Positions 51,771 through 61,000 of a stretch of 64,000 bases of DNA are shown one piece after another. The translations under genes were made by a program, and so were the position numbers. Position 1 is the stretch's first letter. Each line of letters starts with the position of its first letter. Source of the stretch: Paracoccaceae bacterium (GTDB taxonomy: Bacteria > Pseudomonadota > Alphaproteobacteria > Rhodobacterales > Rhodobacteraceae). The notes beneath the pieces were generated by a model. That model did not search any database. It had not been told where the DNA came from and saw nothing but the letters and a program-made list of their open reading frames with translations. The stretch covers positions 1 through 64,000 of the forward strand of contig WKFK01000010.1 of NCBI GenBank assembly GCA_014872815.1. The letters are read 5' to 3'.

Positions 51771-53216
51771 CTACTCCGACTCGAGGTTGAAAATCAAACG
51801 CTCGTCACAGGGGGACACGCGCAGAATATTGGTTGTGCCAGGTACATTGAACGGCAACCCAGCAGTCACAACAATCTGATCCTGTTCCTCCGCATAGCCC
51901 AGATCACGTGCGGCACGTGCCGACGCCACTACAGCCATTTTGAAGCGGCTGATGTTAGAAGCGATCACACAGTTGGTGCCCCAGCTCAGTGCTAGGCGGC
52001 GCGCCGTGCCACGCAAAGAGGTCATCGCGATGATCGGCACCCGTGGACGTTCGCGTGCAATCAATAATGCGGTGGTGCCAGACTGGCTAAAGCAGCAGAT
52101 CGCGGCTACTTCTGTTGTTTCCGCAATTTCCCGTGCGGCGGCAACGATGGCGTCCGCAACACCGGATCGTGGTTGCGTGCGACTAGCTTCGATGATTTCG
52201 CGGTATGTAGGGTCATTTTCCACTTCAATCGCCACGTTGTTCATTGTGGTGACCGCTTCGATCGGGAAGCTGCCAGCCGCCGATTCAGCGGACAGCATGA
52301 TCGCATCAGAGCCCTCATAGATGGCGGTTGCCACGTCGCTCACTTCCGCGCGTGTTGGCATTGGGCTTTCGATCATGCTCTCCAGCATCTGCGTGGCCAC
52401 AATTACCGGCTTGGCGACATTGCGGCATTTGCGCACCAGGCGTTTCTGGATCGGTGGTACGGCACTGACCGGCAGTTCCACACCCAGATCGCCACGGGCC
52501 ACCATAATGCCATCAGACGCGGCAAGGATTTCGTCAAAGGCTTCGACGGCCGCAGGTTTTTCGATTTTTGACAGAATCGCTGCACGACCCTGCGCCAGAT
52601 CACGTGCCTCGGTCACGTCCTCTGCGCGTTGCACAAATGACAGCGCCAGCCAGTCCACGCCCAACCCACAGACAAACTCCAGATCGTCGCGGTCTTTTTC
52701 CGATAGCGCTGCAAGCGGCAAAACCACGTCAGGCACGTTCACGCCCTTGCGGTTGGAGATTGTACCTCCGGTGGTCACTACGCAATTGGCAAAATCTGCG
52801 CCGCAGCTTTCCACTTTCAAGCGGATCTTGCCGTCGTTGACCAAGAGGTTTGCGCCATCTTCAAGTGCGGCGAAGATCTCGGGGTGAGGCAGGCATACGC
52901 GGTTTACGTCCCCTTCAGAAGGATCAAGGTCGAGGCGGAACTTCGCGCCGTCTACCAGCTCTTCTTCTCCTTTGGCAAACACACCTACGCGCAGTTTAGG
53001 TCCCTGAAGGTCGGCCAAAATGGCGATTGGGCTTTGCAGGTCTTTTTCTACCTGTCGAATGATGCGATGCTTTTCGCGAATTTCGTCATGGCTGCCGTGG
53101 CTCATGTTCAGTCGGAATACATCTGCACCAGCTTCATGCAGATTGCGGATCATGTCGTAGGTTTCGGAAGCTGGGCCCAATGTGGCCACGATTTTCACGT
53201 TTCTCAGTCGTCTCAT
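51771..53216 (-). CDS. pyk: Pyruvate kinase
   Basis: A 481-residue pyruvate kinase. N-terminal RNVKIVATLGPAS, the active-site stretch IMVARGDLGVELPVSAVPPI, and the SDAIMLSAESAAGSFPIEAV block are all present, and the C-terminal domain is complete. The start at 53216 gives the standard N-terminus. It converts phosphoenolpyruvate and ADP to pyruvate and ATP. It is divergent from the formylglutamate-amidohydrolase-family gene. Confidence 0.97.
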   Translation of the reverse strand: MRRLRNVKIVATLGPASETYDMIRNLHEAGADVFRLNMSHGSHDEIREKHRIIRQVEKDLQSPIAILADLQGPKLRVGVFAKGEEELVDGAKFRLDLDPSEGDVNRVCLPHPEIFAALEDGANLLVNDGKIRLKVESCGADFANCVVTTGGTISNRKGVNVPDVVLPLAALSEKDRDDLEFVCGLGVDWLALSFVQRAEDVTEARDLAQGRAAILSKIEKPAAVEAFDEILAASDGIMVARGDLGVELPVSAVPPIQKRLVRKCRNVAKPVIVATQMLESMIESPMPTRAEVSDVATAIYEGSDAIMLSAESAAGSFPIEAVTTMNNVAIEVENDPTYREIIEASRTQPRSGVADAIVAAAREIAETTEVAAICCFSQSGTTALLIARERPRVPIIAMTSLRGTARRLALSWGTNCVIASNISRFKMAVVASARAARDLGYAEEQDQIVVTAGLPFNVPGTTNILRVSPCDERLIFNLESE

Positions 53217-53382
53217 GATCCGTCTTTCTTTGCCTTTGTTCGTCTGGCTGTTCAGGAAGTGACCCGAAGGCACCTTTGGGTGTATCTGCTACATGTTAAC
53301 GCTAACAAATACAAGGCGAACCTTGTGCATTCCCTTTGCGCTTCAACTGACCTAAGTCTGAACAGAAAGCAATGACAGGCCT

Positions 53383-54126
53383 ATGACATATACACCGTTT
53401 TCCATCATCGGCGCAGAACGCCGCTCGCGTTGGCTCATTACCGTTGATCACGCTTCCAATTTTGTACCTAAGGACATCAACGGCGGTGACCTGGGGCTCG
53501 ACCCTGCCGATATGTCTCGACATATCGCCTATGACGTTGGCGCGCGGGGCACGTCTTTGCGCCTGGGCGAGCTTCTGGATGCGCCGGTGATCTGCGCCAA
53601 CTGGTCCCGTCTGTGCATCGATCCAAACCGCGGGGCAGATGACCCGACACTGGTTATGAAGCTTTATGATGGCACCATTATTCCCGGCAATCGCGACGTT
53701 GATGATGCGGAGATTGAACGCCGCAAGGCCGCGCATTACCAGCCGTATCACGACGCACTCGAAGGTTTGGCGGCTGGACGTGACAATGTGGTGGTGATCG
53801 CGATGCACAGTTTTTCCCCAAAACTCAAAGGCCGCGCACCGCGTCCTTGGGAAATCGGCGTCCTGCACGCCCCGCAAGAAGACCGCTTTGGCAAGGCACT
53901 GATAGCCGAGCTGGAGCAAGAAACCGACCTGACCGTGGGCGACAACGAGCCGTACAGTGGCTGGTTGCCGGGCGACAGCATCGATCAGCACGCACTCCAG
54001 CCGGGTCGACTAAATGCGTTGATCGAGCTTCGTCATGATGAAATCGATACGCCAGAAACCCAAAAGGCTTGGGCGGAACGTTTGGCACCTATCCTGCAAA
54101 ACACTCTGATAAATTCCGGTTTATAA
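53383..54126 (+). CDS. N-formylglutamate amidohydrolase family protein
   Basis: A 247-residue FGase-like hydrolase. It has the family blocks ITVDHASNFVP, DMSRHIAYDVGARGTSLRL, IAMHSFSPKLKGRAPRPWEI and NEPYSGWLPG. In histidine degradation HutG-type members release formate from N-formylglutamate, but no other hut gene is nearby. The broader COG3931-type family may act on other formyl or acyl amino acids, so the substrate is open. Confidence 0.85.
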   Translation: MTYTPFSIIGAERRSRWLITVDHASNFVPKDINGGDLGLDPADMSRHIAYDVGARGTSLRLGELLDAPVICANWSRLCIDPNRGADDPTLVMKLYDGTIIPGNRDVDDAEIERRKAAHYQPYHDALEGLAAGRDNVVVIAMHSFSPKLKGRAPRPWEIGVLHAPQEDRFGKALIAELEQETDLTVGDNEPYSGWLPGDSIDQHALQPGRLNALIELRHDEIDTPETQKAWAERLAPILQNTLINSGL

Positions 54127-54228
54127 ATCTTCTGCTTTGGCTTGAATTCCAATAGGAGACCTCTGGTGGAATGAGGTGACAATCCCCATATATGGAAAGG
54201 GAAAATCAACAGTTGAAAGGAGGCTGAC

Positions 54229-54468
54229 ATGACCCAATCAACCCTTACCGCCTTCTTTGGATGGATGGCCGTCATTCACATCGGTGTTCTGCTTTTTGCA
54301 ACTGTCATGATCTATGGTCTGCGCGGCTGGGTCGCGGATGTGCACGCGCGTATCACCGGAGTTGAGAAAGATACCCTCGCGCCGCTCTATTTCCAGTGGC
54401 TCGGCACCTACAAGCTGTTGATCTTTGTCTTTGCTCTGGTGCCTTGGCTGGCCCTCACGATCATGTGA
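54229..54468 (+). CDS. Small two-helix membrane protein (DUF6868-like)
   Basis: A 79-residue protein with two transmembrane helices (FFGWMAVIHIGVLLFATVMI and YKLLIFVFALVPWLALTIM) and a polar middle. AAAGGAGG lies 5 bases before the ATG, a very strong site. It resembles a widespread short inner-membrane family in marine bacteria, with no known function. DUF1244 follows 66 bases downstream. Confidence 0.8.
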   Translation: MTQSTLTAFFGWMAVIHIGVLLFATVMIYGLRGWVADVHARITGVEKDTLAPLYFQWLGTYKLLIFVFALVPWLALTIM

Positions 54469-54534
54469 CGCGCTTGCCCAACGTTCCTCCGGTTGCTACC
54501 CATTGCGCAACGCAATTGCCCCCGGAGGACAGCC

Positions 54535-54852
54535 ATGGATAAGCAAACTCAGATCGAACTCGAAGCGGCCGCTTTCCGCACCCTGCGTGAGCATCTTATG
54601 GAAAAACGCACAGATGTGCAGAATATCGACATGATGAACCTCGCAGGTTTTTGCCGCAACTGCCTGTCGCGCTGGTACCAAGAAGCCGCCAACGAGCGCG
54701 GCATTGAGATGGACAAAAACGAAGCCCGCGAAATCTTCTATGGCATGACCATGGAAGACTGGAAGGCAAACTTCCAAACTGACGCCAGCCCAGAAAAACA
54801 AAAGGACTTCGAAAAAGCTTTTGCGGAAAACGTGGGAACAAATAAAGCCTGA
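54535..54852 (+). CDS. DUF1244 protein
   Basis: A 105-residue protein of the DUF1244 family. The defining motif is NLAGFCRNCLSRWYQEAANE, a CRNC cysteine pair in a helical protein, followed by EIFYGMTMEDWKANFQ. The start at 54535 has GGAGG 6 bases upstream. Function is unknown; the cysteines could bind metal. A terminator follows. Confidence 0.92.
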   Translation: MDKQTQIELEAAAFRTLREHLMEKRTDVQNIDMMNLAGFCRNCLSRWYQEAANERGIEMDKNEAREIFYGMTMEDWKANFQTDASPEKQKDFEKAFAENVGTNKA

Positions 54853-54876
54853 TCATGCCAGATGATCCGTGAGGAA

Positions 54877-54902
54877 AAGTCCGCGATAGCGGCCTTTTTT
54901 TG
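54877..54902 (+). terminator. Terminator after DUF1244
   Basis: A short stem CCGC-GATA-GCGG is followed by CCTTTTTTTG, about 25 bases after the stop codon. Confidence 0.7.
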
Positions 54903-55007
54903 TTGATCGAAACAGCAAGAAAGCAGCACACCTCCGCCGCAATCATGTCAAACTTGGTTAATATTTTCTTTCTCAAGGCCGTTAGAGCTGCTTTGAGGAC
55001 AAGAGAA

Positions 55008-56003
55008 ATGTTAGCGATTTTTGCACTTACTGCGATCTTTGGCGTCGGCATGTTGGCGGATATGGTCAACGGGTATGACCTGCCGACACCGGAGGAGGAA
55101 GACGGCGAAGAGGCGCCTGAGGACACCGGTGCAGATGCCAGCTACATGCCCAGCCAAGCGCAGATGTCTTCCGCACTTGATGTTTTGACACTGACGGATG
55201 GTGACGACAGCTTCGAAGGCGGCGATGGAACCGACACCGTGGTTGGTGGCGAAGGAAATGACGTGCTGCGTGGCGGCAACGGTGTGGACTGGCTGGATGG
55301 CGAGGGTGGCAACGACACAGTTGTAGGGGGCGCCAGCGGTGATGCGTTGAGCGGCGGAACTGGTGACGATTATATTCTGGGAGGCGCTGGCGAAGATGCT
55401 GTCACCGGAGGTGCCGGAAACGATACCGTTAGTCTTGGCGAAAATAATGACATCTACGATGGCGTTGGGGCGGTAAACCTTGGCTTTGAGGATGGTGGTG
55501 ACGACTTGGTGCGTGGCGGCGCAGGCAATGATTTTCTGCGGGACTATGACGGCGCGGACACCCTGTTGGGGGGCACAGGAAACGATACGATTATTGGCAC
55601 TCACTCAGATTTGGGTGATGCACTGGCCGACGTCTTACACGGAGGATTTGGTGACGATATTCTGGTCGGTGACAACGGCGATACCATGGAAGGTGGTGAT
55701 GGCGCAGACGCGTTCACCGTTGATTTTGAGTTTGACGACTCTCGAGATGTGGTCACGATAACCGATTTTGACGCTGCACAAGAAACCCTAACGTTCTCAG
55801 CGAGTGACTTCGGTCCTGACGCGGTAATGGAGTGGGAAGCGCAGTTTGACGCCGGCACTGGGCATGTGACCATTCTGTTATCCGGTTCTCATACAGTTGA
55901 CGGCAGTCTCGTCCAGCTGGACCAAGAACCCGCTGCCGTACTGGAAAATATGGCGGCGGAAGATGTCGCGCTGCTGCGCGTCACATTGGACCTAACCAGC
56001 TAA
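55008..56003 (+). CDS. N-terminally anchored RTX calcium-binding protein
   Basis: A 332-residue protein. A hydrophobic N-terminal helix (MLAIFALTAIFGVGMLADMV) is followed by an acidic linker. About ten GGxGxDxUx nonapeptide repeats fill residues 64-240, for example GGEGNDVLRGGNGVDWLDGE, and a C-terminal beta domain follows. Calcium folds such repeats into a beta roll. There is no type I secretion gene nearby, and the N-terminal helix suggests membrane anchoring rather than release. The start at 55008 is preferred over longer upstream starts, which cross the terminator of DUF1244. Confidence 0.85.
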   Translation: MLAIFALTAIFGVGMLADMVNGYDLPTPEEEDGEEAPEDTGADASYMPSQAQMSSALDVLTLTDGDDSFEGGDGTDTVVGGEGNDVLRGGNGVDWLDGEGGNDTVVGGASGDALSGGTGDDYILGGAGEDAVTGGAGNDTVSLGENNDIYDGVGAVNLGFEDGGDDLVRGGAGNDFLRDYDGADTLLGGTGNDTIIGTHSDLGDALADVLHGGFGDDILVGDNGDTMEGGDGADAFTVDFEFDDSRDVVTITDFDAAQETLTFSASDFGPDAVMEWEAQFDAGTGHVTILLSGSHTVDGSLVQLDQEPAAVLENMAAEDVALLRVTLDLTS

Positions 56004-56010
56004 CGTGCTC

Positions 56011-56778
56011 TCACCGGTTCAGCTCATGCTCGTAGCGCTGTTTGGCGATCGCTTCATTTTGCGCCGATTTTTTGTAATTCGTGAGTGCGGTTTCCACGTA
56101 ATCCAAGTGTGCGATCACAGCCTGGCGGGCGGCTGCGGAATCCCGCGCCTGTAGAGCCGTGTTGATTGCGCGGTGCTGTTCCAAAAGTTCCCCACGCGTT
56201 GTGCGCTGTTTGAACATGATCATGCGGTTGTAAAACACGCCTTCGCGCAAAAGCTGGTACATGGAACGCATCATATGTAGCATGATGACGTTGTGGCTGG
56301 CCTCGATTATTGCCAGATGAAAATCCGCATCCAGCTGCGCCTCATCAGACGGATTGCGCTTCGGGTGCGCGGCTTCCATCTTGTCAAACACAGCCTGAAT
56401 CACTTGCAAATCCGTGTCGCTGGCCAAGGTTGCCGCACGTTCCGCAGCCAAACCTTCCATGTCACGGCGAAAGGCAATGTAGTCAAAAACCGCCTCATCA
56501 TGGGCTGAGAACAGCTGCACCAGAGAGTTCGAGAAGGCGCTGCCCAAGACATCCGCTACAAAAATTCCGGCACCCGCCTTGGATGTCAAAAGCCCTCTGT
56601 CTTGAAGGGTAGCTATCGCTTCTCGCAAACTGGGTCTGGATACTCCCAATCGCTCGCTCAGCTCACGCTCAGCCGGAAGTCGCTCGCCTGGGCGCAATAT
56701 ACCTCTTAGAATCAAAAGCTCGATCTGGCGCACCACGGACGTGGAGAGTTTTTCTGGCTGAACTTTTTGAAAGGGCAT
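56011..56778 (-). CDS. GntR-family regulator (FadR/FCD subgroup, PdhR/LldR-like)
   Basis: A 255-residue regulator with an N-terminal winged helix (RLPAERELSERLGVSRPSLR) and an FCD domain with metal-binding residues (DADFHLAIIEASHN and LLEQHRAINTAL). Similar proteins respond to pyruvate, lactate, glycolate or fatty-acyl-CoA. A perfect inverted repeat lies just upstream of its own start, implying autoregulation. No metabolic target gene is adjacent in the window. Confidence 0.92.
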   Translation of the reverse strand: MPFQKVQPEKLSTSVVRQIELLILRGILRPGERLPAERELSERLGVSRPSLREAIATLQDRGLLTSKAGAGIFVADVLGSAFSNSLVQLFSAHDEAVFDYIAFRRDMEGLAAERAATLASDTDLQVIQAVFDKMEAAHPKRNPSDEAQLDADFHLAIIEASHNVIMLHMMRSMYQLLREGVFYNRMIMFKQRTTRGELLEQHRAINTALQARDSAAARQAVIAHLDYVETALTNYKKSAQNEAIAKQRYEHELNR

Positions 56779-56796
56779 GCGTGTGTCTCTGGTATC

Positions 56797-56815
56797 TGGT
56801 CACATAACTTGACCA
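56797..56815. promoter_or_regulatory. Candidate GntR operator
   Basis: TGGTCA-N7-TGACCA is a perfect inverted repeat 19-37 bases upstream of the GntR start codon. PdhR/LldR/FadR-type GntR proteins bind TGGT-Nx-ACCA palindromes, so this fits autoregulation. Confidence 0.75.
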
Positions 56816-56903
56816 CGTGGCGCATGGGGGCGCAAGACCGCAAGCTATGCGCCGAACACGCAGCTTAACGAAAGGTTAATGAATCGCAGTCACCCTCGGG
56901 TCC

Positions 56904-57305
56904 ATGCGTGTGTTGTGTGTGCTTCTGGTTTTGACCTTCGCCGCTTGTGATGCGAGGTCTCCGTATTTCAGGGATGTGCCTGCGCGCAGGGTGGTTGTGA
57001 ATGACGTAGAGTTTTCTGTCCGCCACAAAGGGCGCCTTGCAGAGGCGGTCCGTGTGTCCTCACAATGGATGCCGAACTTGCAATCAGTGGCCCCTTTTGC
57101 GGAAACGGCTATCCGCGAAGCGACGGGATGTGATGTGCGAGAACTGCGGGGAGATGCGTCTTTTGTGCTGGGAATCCTGGCGTGTAACGAGAACCGCAGT
57201 ACTCAGGGTGCTCCCAATTTGCGGCGCACCCCTTCATGTGAAGTTGTTGATGTTTTTGTGCCAGCAAGTGGCACAACCGGGTATCTAGAGGCGGAATGTG
57301 ATTAG
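56904..57305 (+). CDS. Small lipoprotein of unknown function
   Basis: A 133-residue protein with a lipoprotein signal (MRVLCVLLVLTFAACDARSP; lipobox LTFAAC, so Cys15 would be lipidated). The mature part has several cysteines (CDVREL, ILACNEN, PSCEVVD, AECD) that may pair. It is alone, convergent and overlapping by 4 bases with a GNAT gene. No family is recognised. Confidence 0.75.
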   Translation: MRVLCVLLVLTFAACDARSPYFRDVPARRVVVNDVEFSVRHKGRLAEAVRVSSQWMPNLQSVAPFAETAIREATGCDVRELRGDASFVLGILACNENRSTQGAPNLRRTPSCEVVDVFVPASGTTGYLEAECD

Positions 57306-57769
57306 GCTACGGGCGACAAGGTCTTCGTCATGAAAAGCGACGCGGGACTGTCTTCGTAATCCCCAAAAGGCCCACAGTCTTGATATCCGTGCGCTCGATA
57401 TAGACCGTGTGCCTGGTGTAATGTGTCGCCTGTTTCCAATTTAACTTCGGCAATGCCTTGGGCTTGCGCCTCGGCTTCAAGCGCCTGCATCAACTTATGT
57501 GCAACCCCTTTTCCTCGGGCATTGGGGTGCACAAACATCGATTTGATTTCGGCGTACGCGCCTTTGTTCGCCAACGCGACACACCCCAAAGACGTCGCGC
57601 CTTCCTTAGCGACAAAAAACTTCACGGAGGGCACACAGAGCTCGTCAATAGACAGGAAGTGATTGTCTTCCTCGCTAAACAGTGCCTGCATCAAGGCGTG
57701 GCTTGCCCGCAAAAGCGCCGTCGCCTGTGCGTCGCGTGGGTTGCCTTTAACCACTTTGATATCGCTCAT
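57302..57769 (-). CDS. GNAT-family N-acetyltransferase
   Basis: A 155-residue acetyltransferase. The acetyl-CoA motif is MFVHPNARGKGVAHKLMQAL, and a C-terminal GLYRAHGYQDCGPFGDY region resembles small-molecule GNATs of the YsnE type. AGGAGG precedes the ATG at 57769. The substrate is unknown. Confidence 0.9.
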   Translation of the reverse strand: MSDIKVVKGNPRDAQATALLRASHALMQALFSEEDNHFLSIDELCVPSVKFFVAKEGATSLGCVALANKGAYAEIKSMFVHPNARGKGVAHKLMQALEAEAQAQGIAEVKLETGDTLHQAHGLYRAHGYQDCGPFGDYEDSPASLFMTKTLSPVA

Positions 57770-58094
57770 GACGTCCTCCTGTATTCGTTTTGTCAAAGAT
57801 GTGTCATCGCGTGTTGAGACTGTCCAGCCGCGCAAATCTATAGAGCCTCCGAAAAGTCTCCAGTATCAATTTGTGCCAAAAATTTTTGCAAATCCAACAG
57901 TGGACAAAGTAAAGCTGACATGAAACCGAAAACGGCTTCATGACGGTGAAAGTTGCGTAGCTCGGCACATGTTGGCAATATCTTGTGGATAACTTGGTGT
58001 CTCCGGCCATATCCTGTGGTTTGCCGTTGACTCAACACAAGAGCCCTTTGCAGACTTCCTTAACTCAAAAGGGAATCACAGGACCAATCGCAAC
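57770..58094. other. Intergenic region upstream of smc
   Basis: This 325-base gap carries divergent promoters for the GNAT gene and smc. It is AT-richer than its surroundings. No gene, hairpin or operator is convincing. Short minus-strand frames within it lack ribosome binding sites. Confidence 0.4.
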
Positions 58095-61000
58095 TTGCGC
58101 TTTTCCAAACTCAGACTGACAGGCTTCAAAAGCTTTGTGGACCCCACCGATCTGATCATCGCTGATGGTTTGACCGGCGTTGTGGGACCAAACGGCTGTG
58201 GCAAGTCCAATCTGCTGGAGGCGCTGCGCTGGGTCATGGGGGAGAACCGCCCCAAGGCGATGCGTGGCGGTGGCATGGAAGATGTGATTTTTGCAGGGGC
58301 CTCTACCCGACCGGCACGAAACTTTGCCGAAGTGTCCCTGCAAATTGACAACTCCGAACGCCTTGCGCCTGCGGGGTTCAACGATGATGACGCACTTGAA
58401 ATCGTCCGCCGCATCACACGGGATGTAGGCAGCGCCTACAAGGTCAACGCCAAAGACGTCCGCGCCCGCGATGTGCAGATGTTGTTCGCCGACGCGTCCA
58501 CCGGCGCGCATTCCCCGGCGCTCGTGCGTCAGGGTCAAATTGCCGAGTTGATCAATGCCAAACCCAAGGCCCGCCGCCGTATTCTGGAAGAAGCGGCGGG
58601 CATTTCCGGCCTCTATCAACGGCGCCACGAAGCGGAGTTGAAGCTCAAGGGTGCCGAAACCAACCTCGCCCGCGTCGACGATGTGATTGAGCAATTGGCC
58701 AGCCAATTGGCCCAGCTCTCGCGCCAAGCCCGTCAGGCCGCCCGCTACCGCGCCATTGGCGATGAGTTGCGGCAGGCCGAGGGCATGCTGCTCTATCGCC
58801 GCTGGCGCGAAGCCGACGACGCCCGCGCCGCAGCGGACGAAGAACTCAAGACGCGTACGACTCAGGCTGCGCAGGCCGAAGTTTTGGCGCGCGCCGCTGC
58901 CAAAACGCGCCAAGAGCGGGACGAAGTGCTGCCCGGCAAGCGCGAAGAAGAGGCGATTGCCTCTGCCGTGCTACAACGCTTGCAAGTGCAACGGGATAGC
59001 CTCAACGATCAGGAATCCCACGCCCTGCAAATCATCGAGACGCTCAAGAACCGCATCCTGCAATTGGGCCGCGATATGGAGCGTGAGGCTGGTCTGAACC
59101 GCGACGCGGAAGACACCATCGAGCGACTGGAGTGGGAACAACGCGAGCTTGCCAAGGCCGGCGAGGGCCAGGAAGAGAAACTCGAAGCCGCGTCTGATGA
59201 AAGCCGCGAAGCTGCCAGTGTGCTCCAGGAACGTGAAGCGGAGCTGTCGCAACTGACCGAGGACGTTGCCCGACTTGCGGCGCGCCACCAATCGGCGCAA
59301 CGCCTGTTGGATGACAGCCAAAAGACGCAGGACAAAAGCGAGGCCGAGGCCGATAAAGCCCGTGCCGCGGTGGCGGAGTCCAAACAGGCTTTGGAACGGG
59401 CCGCCGAAGAGCTGGAGCTGTCGCGAGAATCCGAGGCGGAGGCGATTGAGGCCGCGCAAGATGCGGAAGAGCGCCTTGCGGAGGTCGAAGAAGAGCGCGC
59501 CGAGACTCAGTCTCGTGAGGCGGACGCCCGTGCGGAGCGCTCAGAGGCCGAAGGCGAGTTGAACGCCCTGCGTGCGGAAACCACCGCGCTGGCCAAGCTG
59601 GTTGAGCGCGACACGGCCGAAGGCGGCCAAATACTTGATCGGCTGCAGGTGCAACAGGGCTTTGAAAAGGCGCTGGGCGCGGCTTTGGCCGACGATCTGC
59701 GCGCGCCAGAGGTGGAAGAAGACGGCCCCTCCGGCTGGTACGTGCTGCCACAATATGGCGACGTACAACCGCTGCCTGATGGGGTGACCTCCTTGGTGCA
59801 GCATGTGTCCGTGCCCGAAGTGCTCGAACGCCGCATGAGCCAGATTGGTCTTGTTGCCAATGAAGACGCGCTGTCGCTGCAACCGCTCCTGAAACCGGGG
59901 CAGCGTCTGGTTTCTCTTGAAGGTGACCTGTGGCGCTGGGACGGCTATCGCGCTTGGGCTGAGGACGCGCCAAGTGCGGCCGCCCTGCGTTTGCAACAGC
60001 TCAACCGCCTGGAAGAGCTCAAGCAAGCTATGGCCCGCGCCACCGCCCGCGCGGATGGCGCTGTAGATGCCCATGAGGCGCTGCAAACCCGCCTGCGGGA
60101 ACTTGCCAACGTCGACCAATCCGCCCGCGAAGCCCGCCGCGCCGCCGATCGTGCTGTGGCTGATGCCAACCGCGCCCTATCTCGAGCAGAGGCGGACCGC
60201 AATCTCGCAGAAGGGCGTTTGGAAAGCCTTGGTCTGGCGGTGACCCGTCATGAAGAAGAGGCCATGGCGGCACGTCAGCAGCTTCAGGAAGCGGAGCGCG
60301 CTCTGTCGGACCTCGGCGATCTTGATGCCGCCCGCCAGGAAGTTGAAGACATCAAGATGACCGTCGAAGGTGCACGCATCATGATGATGTCCCGCCGCTC
60401 TGCCCATGACGAGTTGCGCCGCGAAGGCGAAGCCCGTCTGAAACGCACGCAAGAGGTCATAAAAGAGATCAGCGGTTGGCGGCACCGCCTTGAAACCGCC
60501 GAAAAACGCATGAATGAACTGTCTGAGCGCAAAGATGCCTCGGAAGAAGAACTGATCGAAGCAGGCGCAGCCCCCGAAGAAATTGCCGCCAAACGTGAAG
60601 AGCTGACCGAAGCCATCGAGGCCGCCGAAGAGCGTCGCAAGGCGGCAGCGGATGTGCTGGCCGAGGCAGAGTCCGCGCTGCGCGAAGCAGAGCATAATGA
60701 GCGCGATGCCGAGCGACTGGCCAGTGAAGCCCGCGAGGCGCGCGCGCGGTCTGAGGCGCGCGCCGATGCCGCCCGCGAAACTGTGACCTATGCCGCCGAA
60801 CGCATCACGGAAGAGCAGGAGGTCAATCCTGCACAGCTTCTGGAGCGGTTGGATGTGGATCCGGACAAAATGCCGGTTTCCGAAGCGGTTGAGAATGATG
60901 TAAACCGCTTGAAACGTCAGCGCGATAGCCTTGGCGCGGTGAACTTGCGCGCCGAAGAAGACATCAAAGAAGTGCAGGAAGAGCACGACGTGCTGGTCAG

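Noticed and set aside
53383-54126. Calling the formylglutamate amidohydrolase family gene hutG
   Set aside because: No other histidine utilisation genes are adjacent; the assignment stays at family level.
59044-60119. Long minus-strand frames inside smc
   Set aside because: They are antisense to the coiled-coil coding region, with Arg/Pro/Ala-rich shadow composition.
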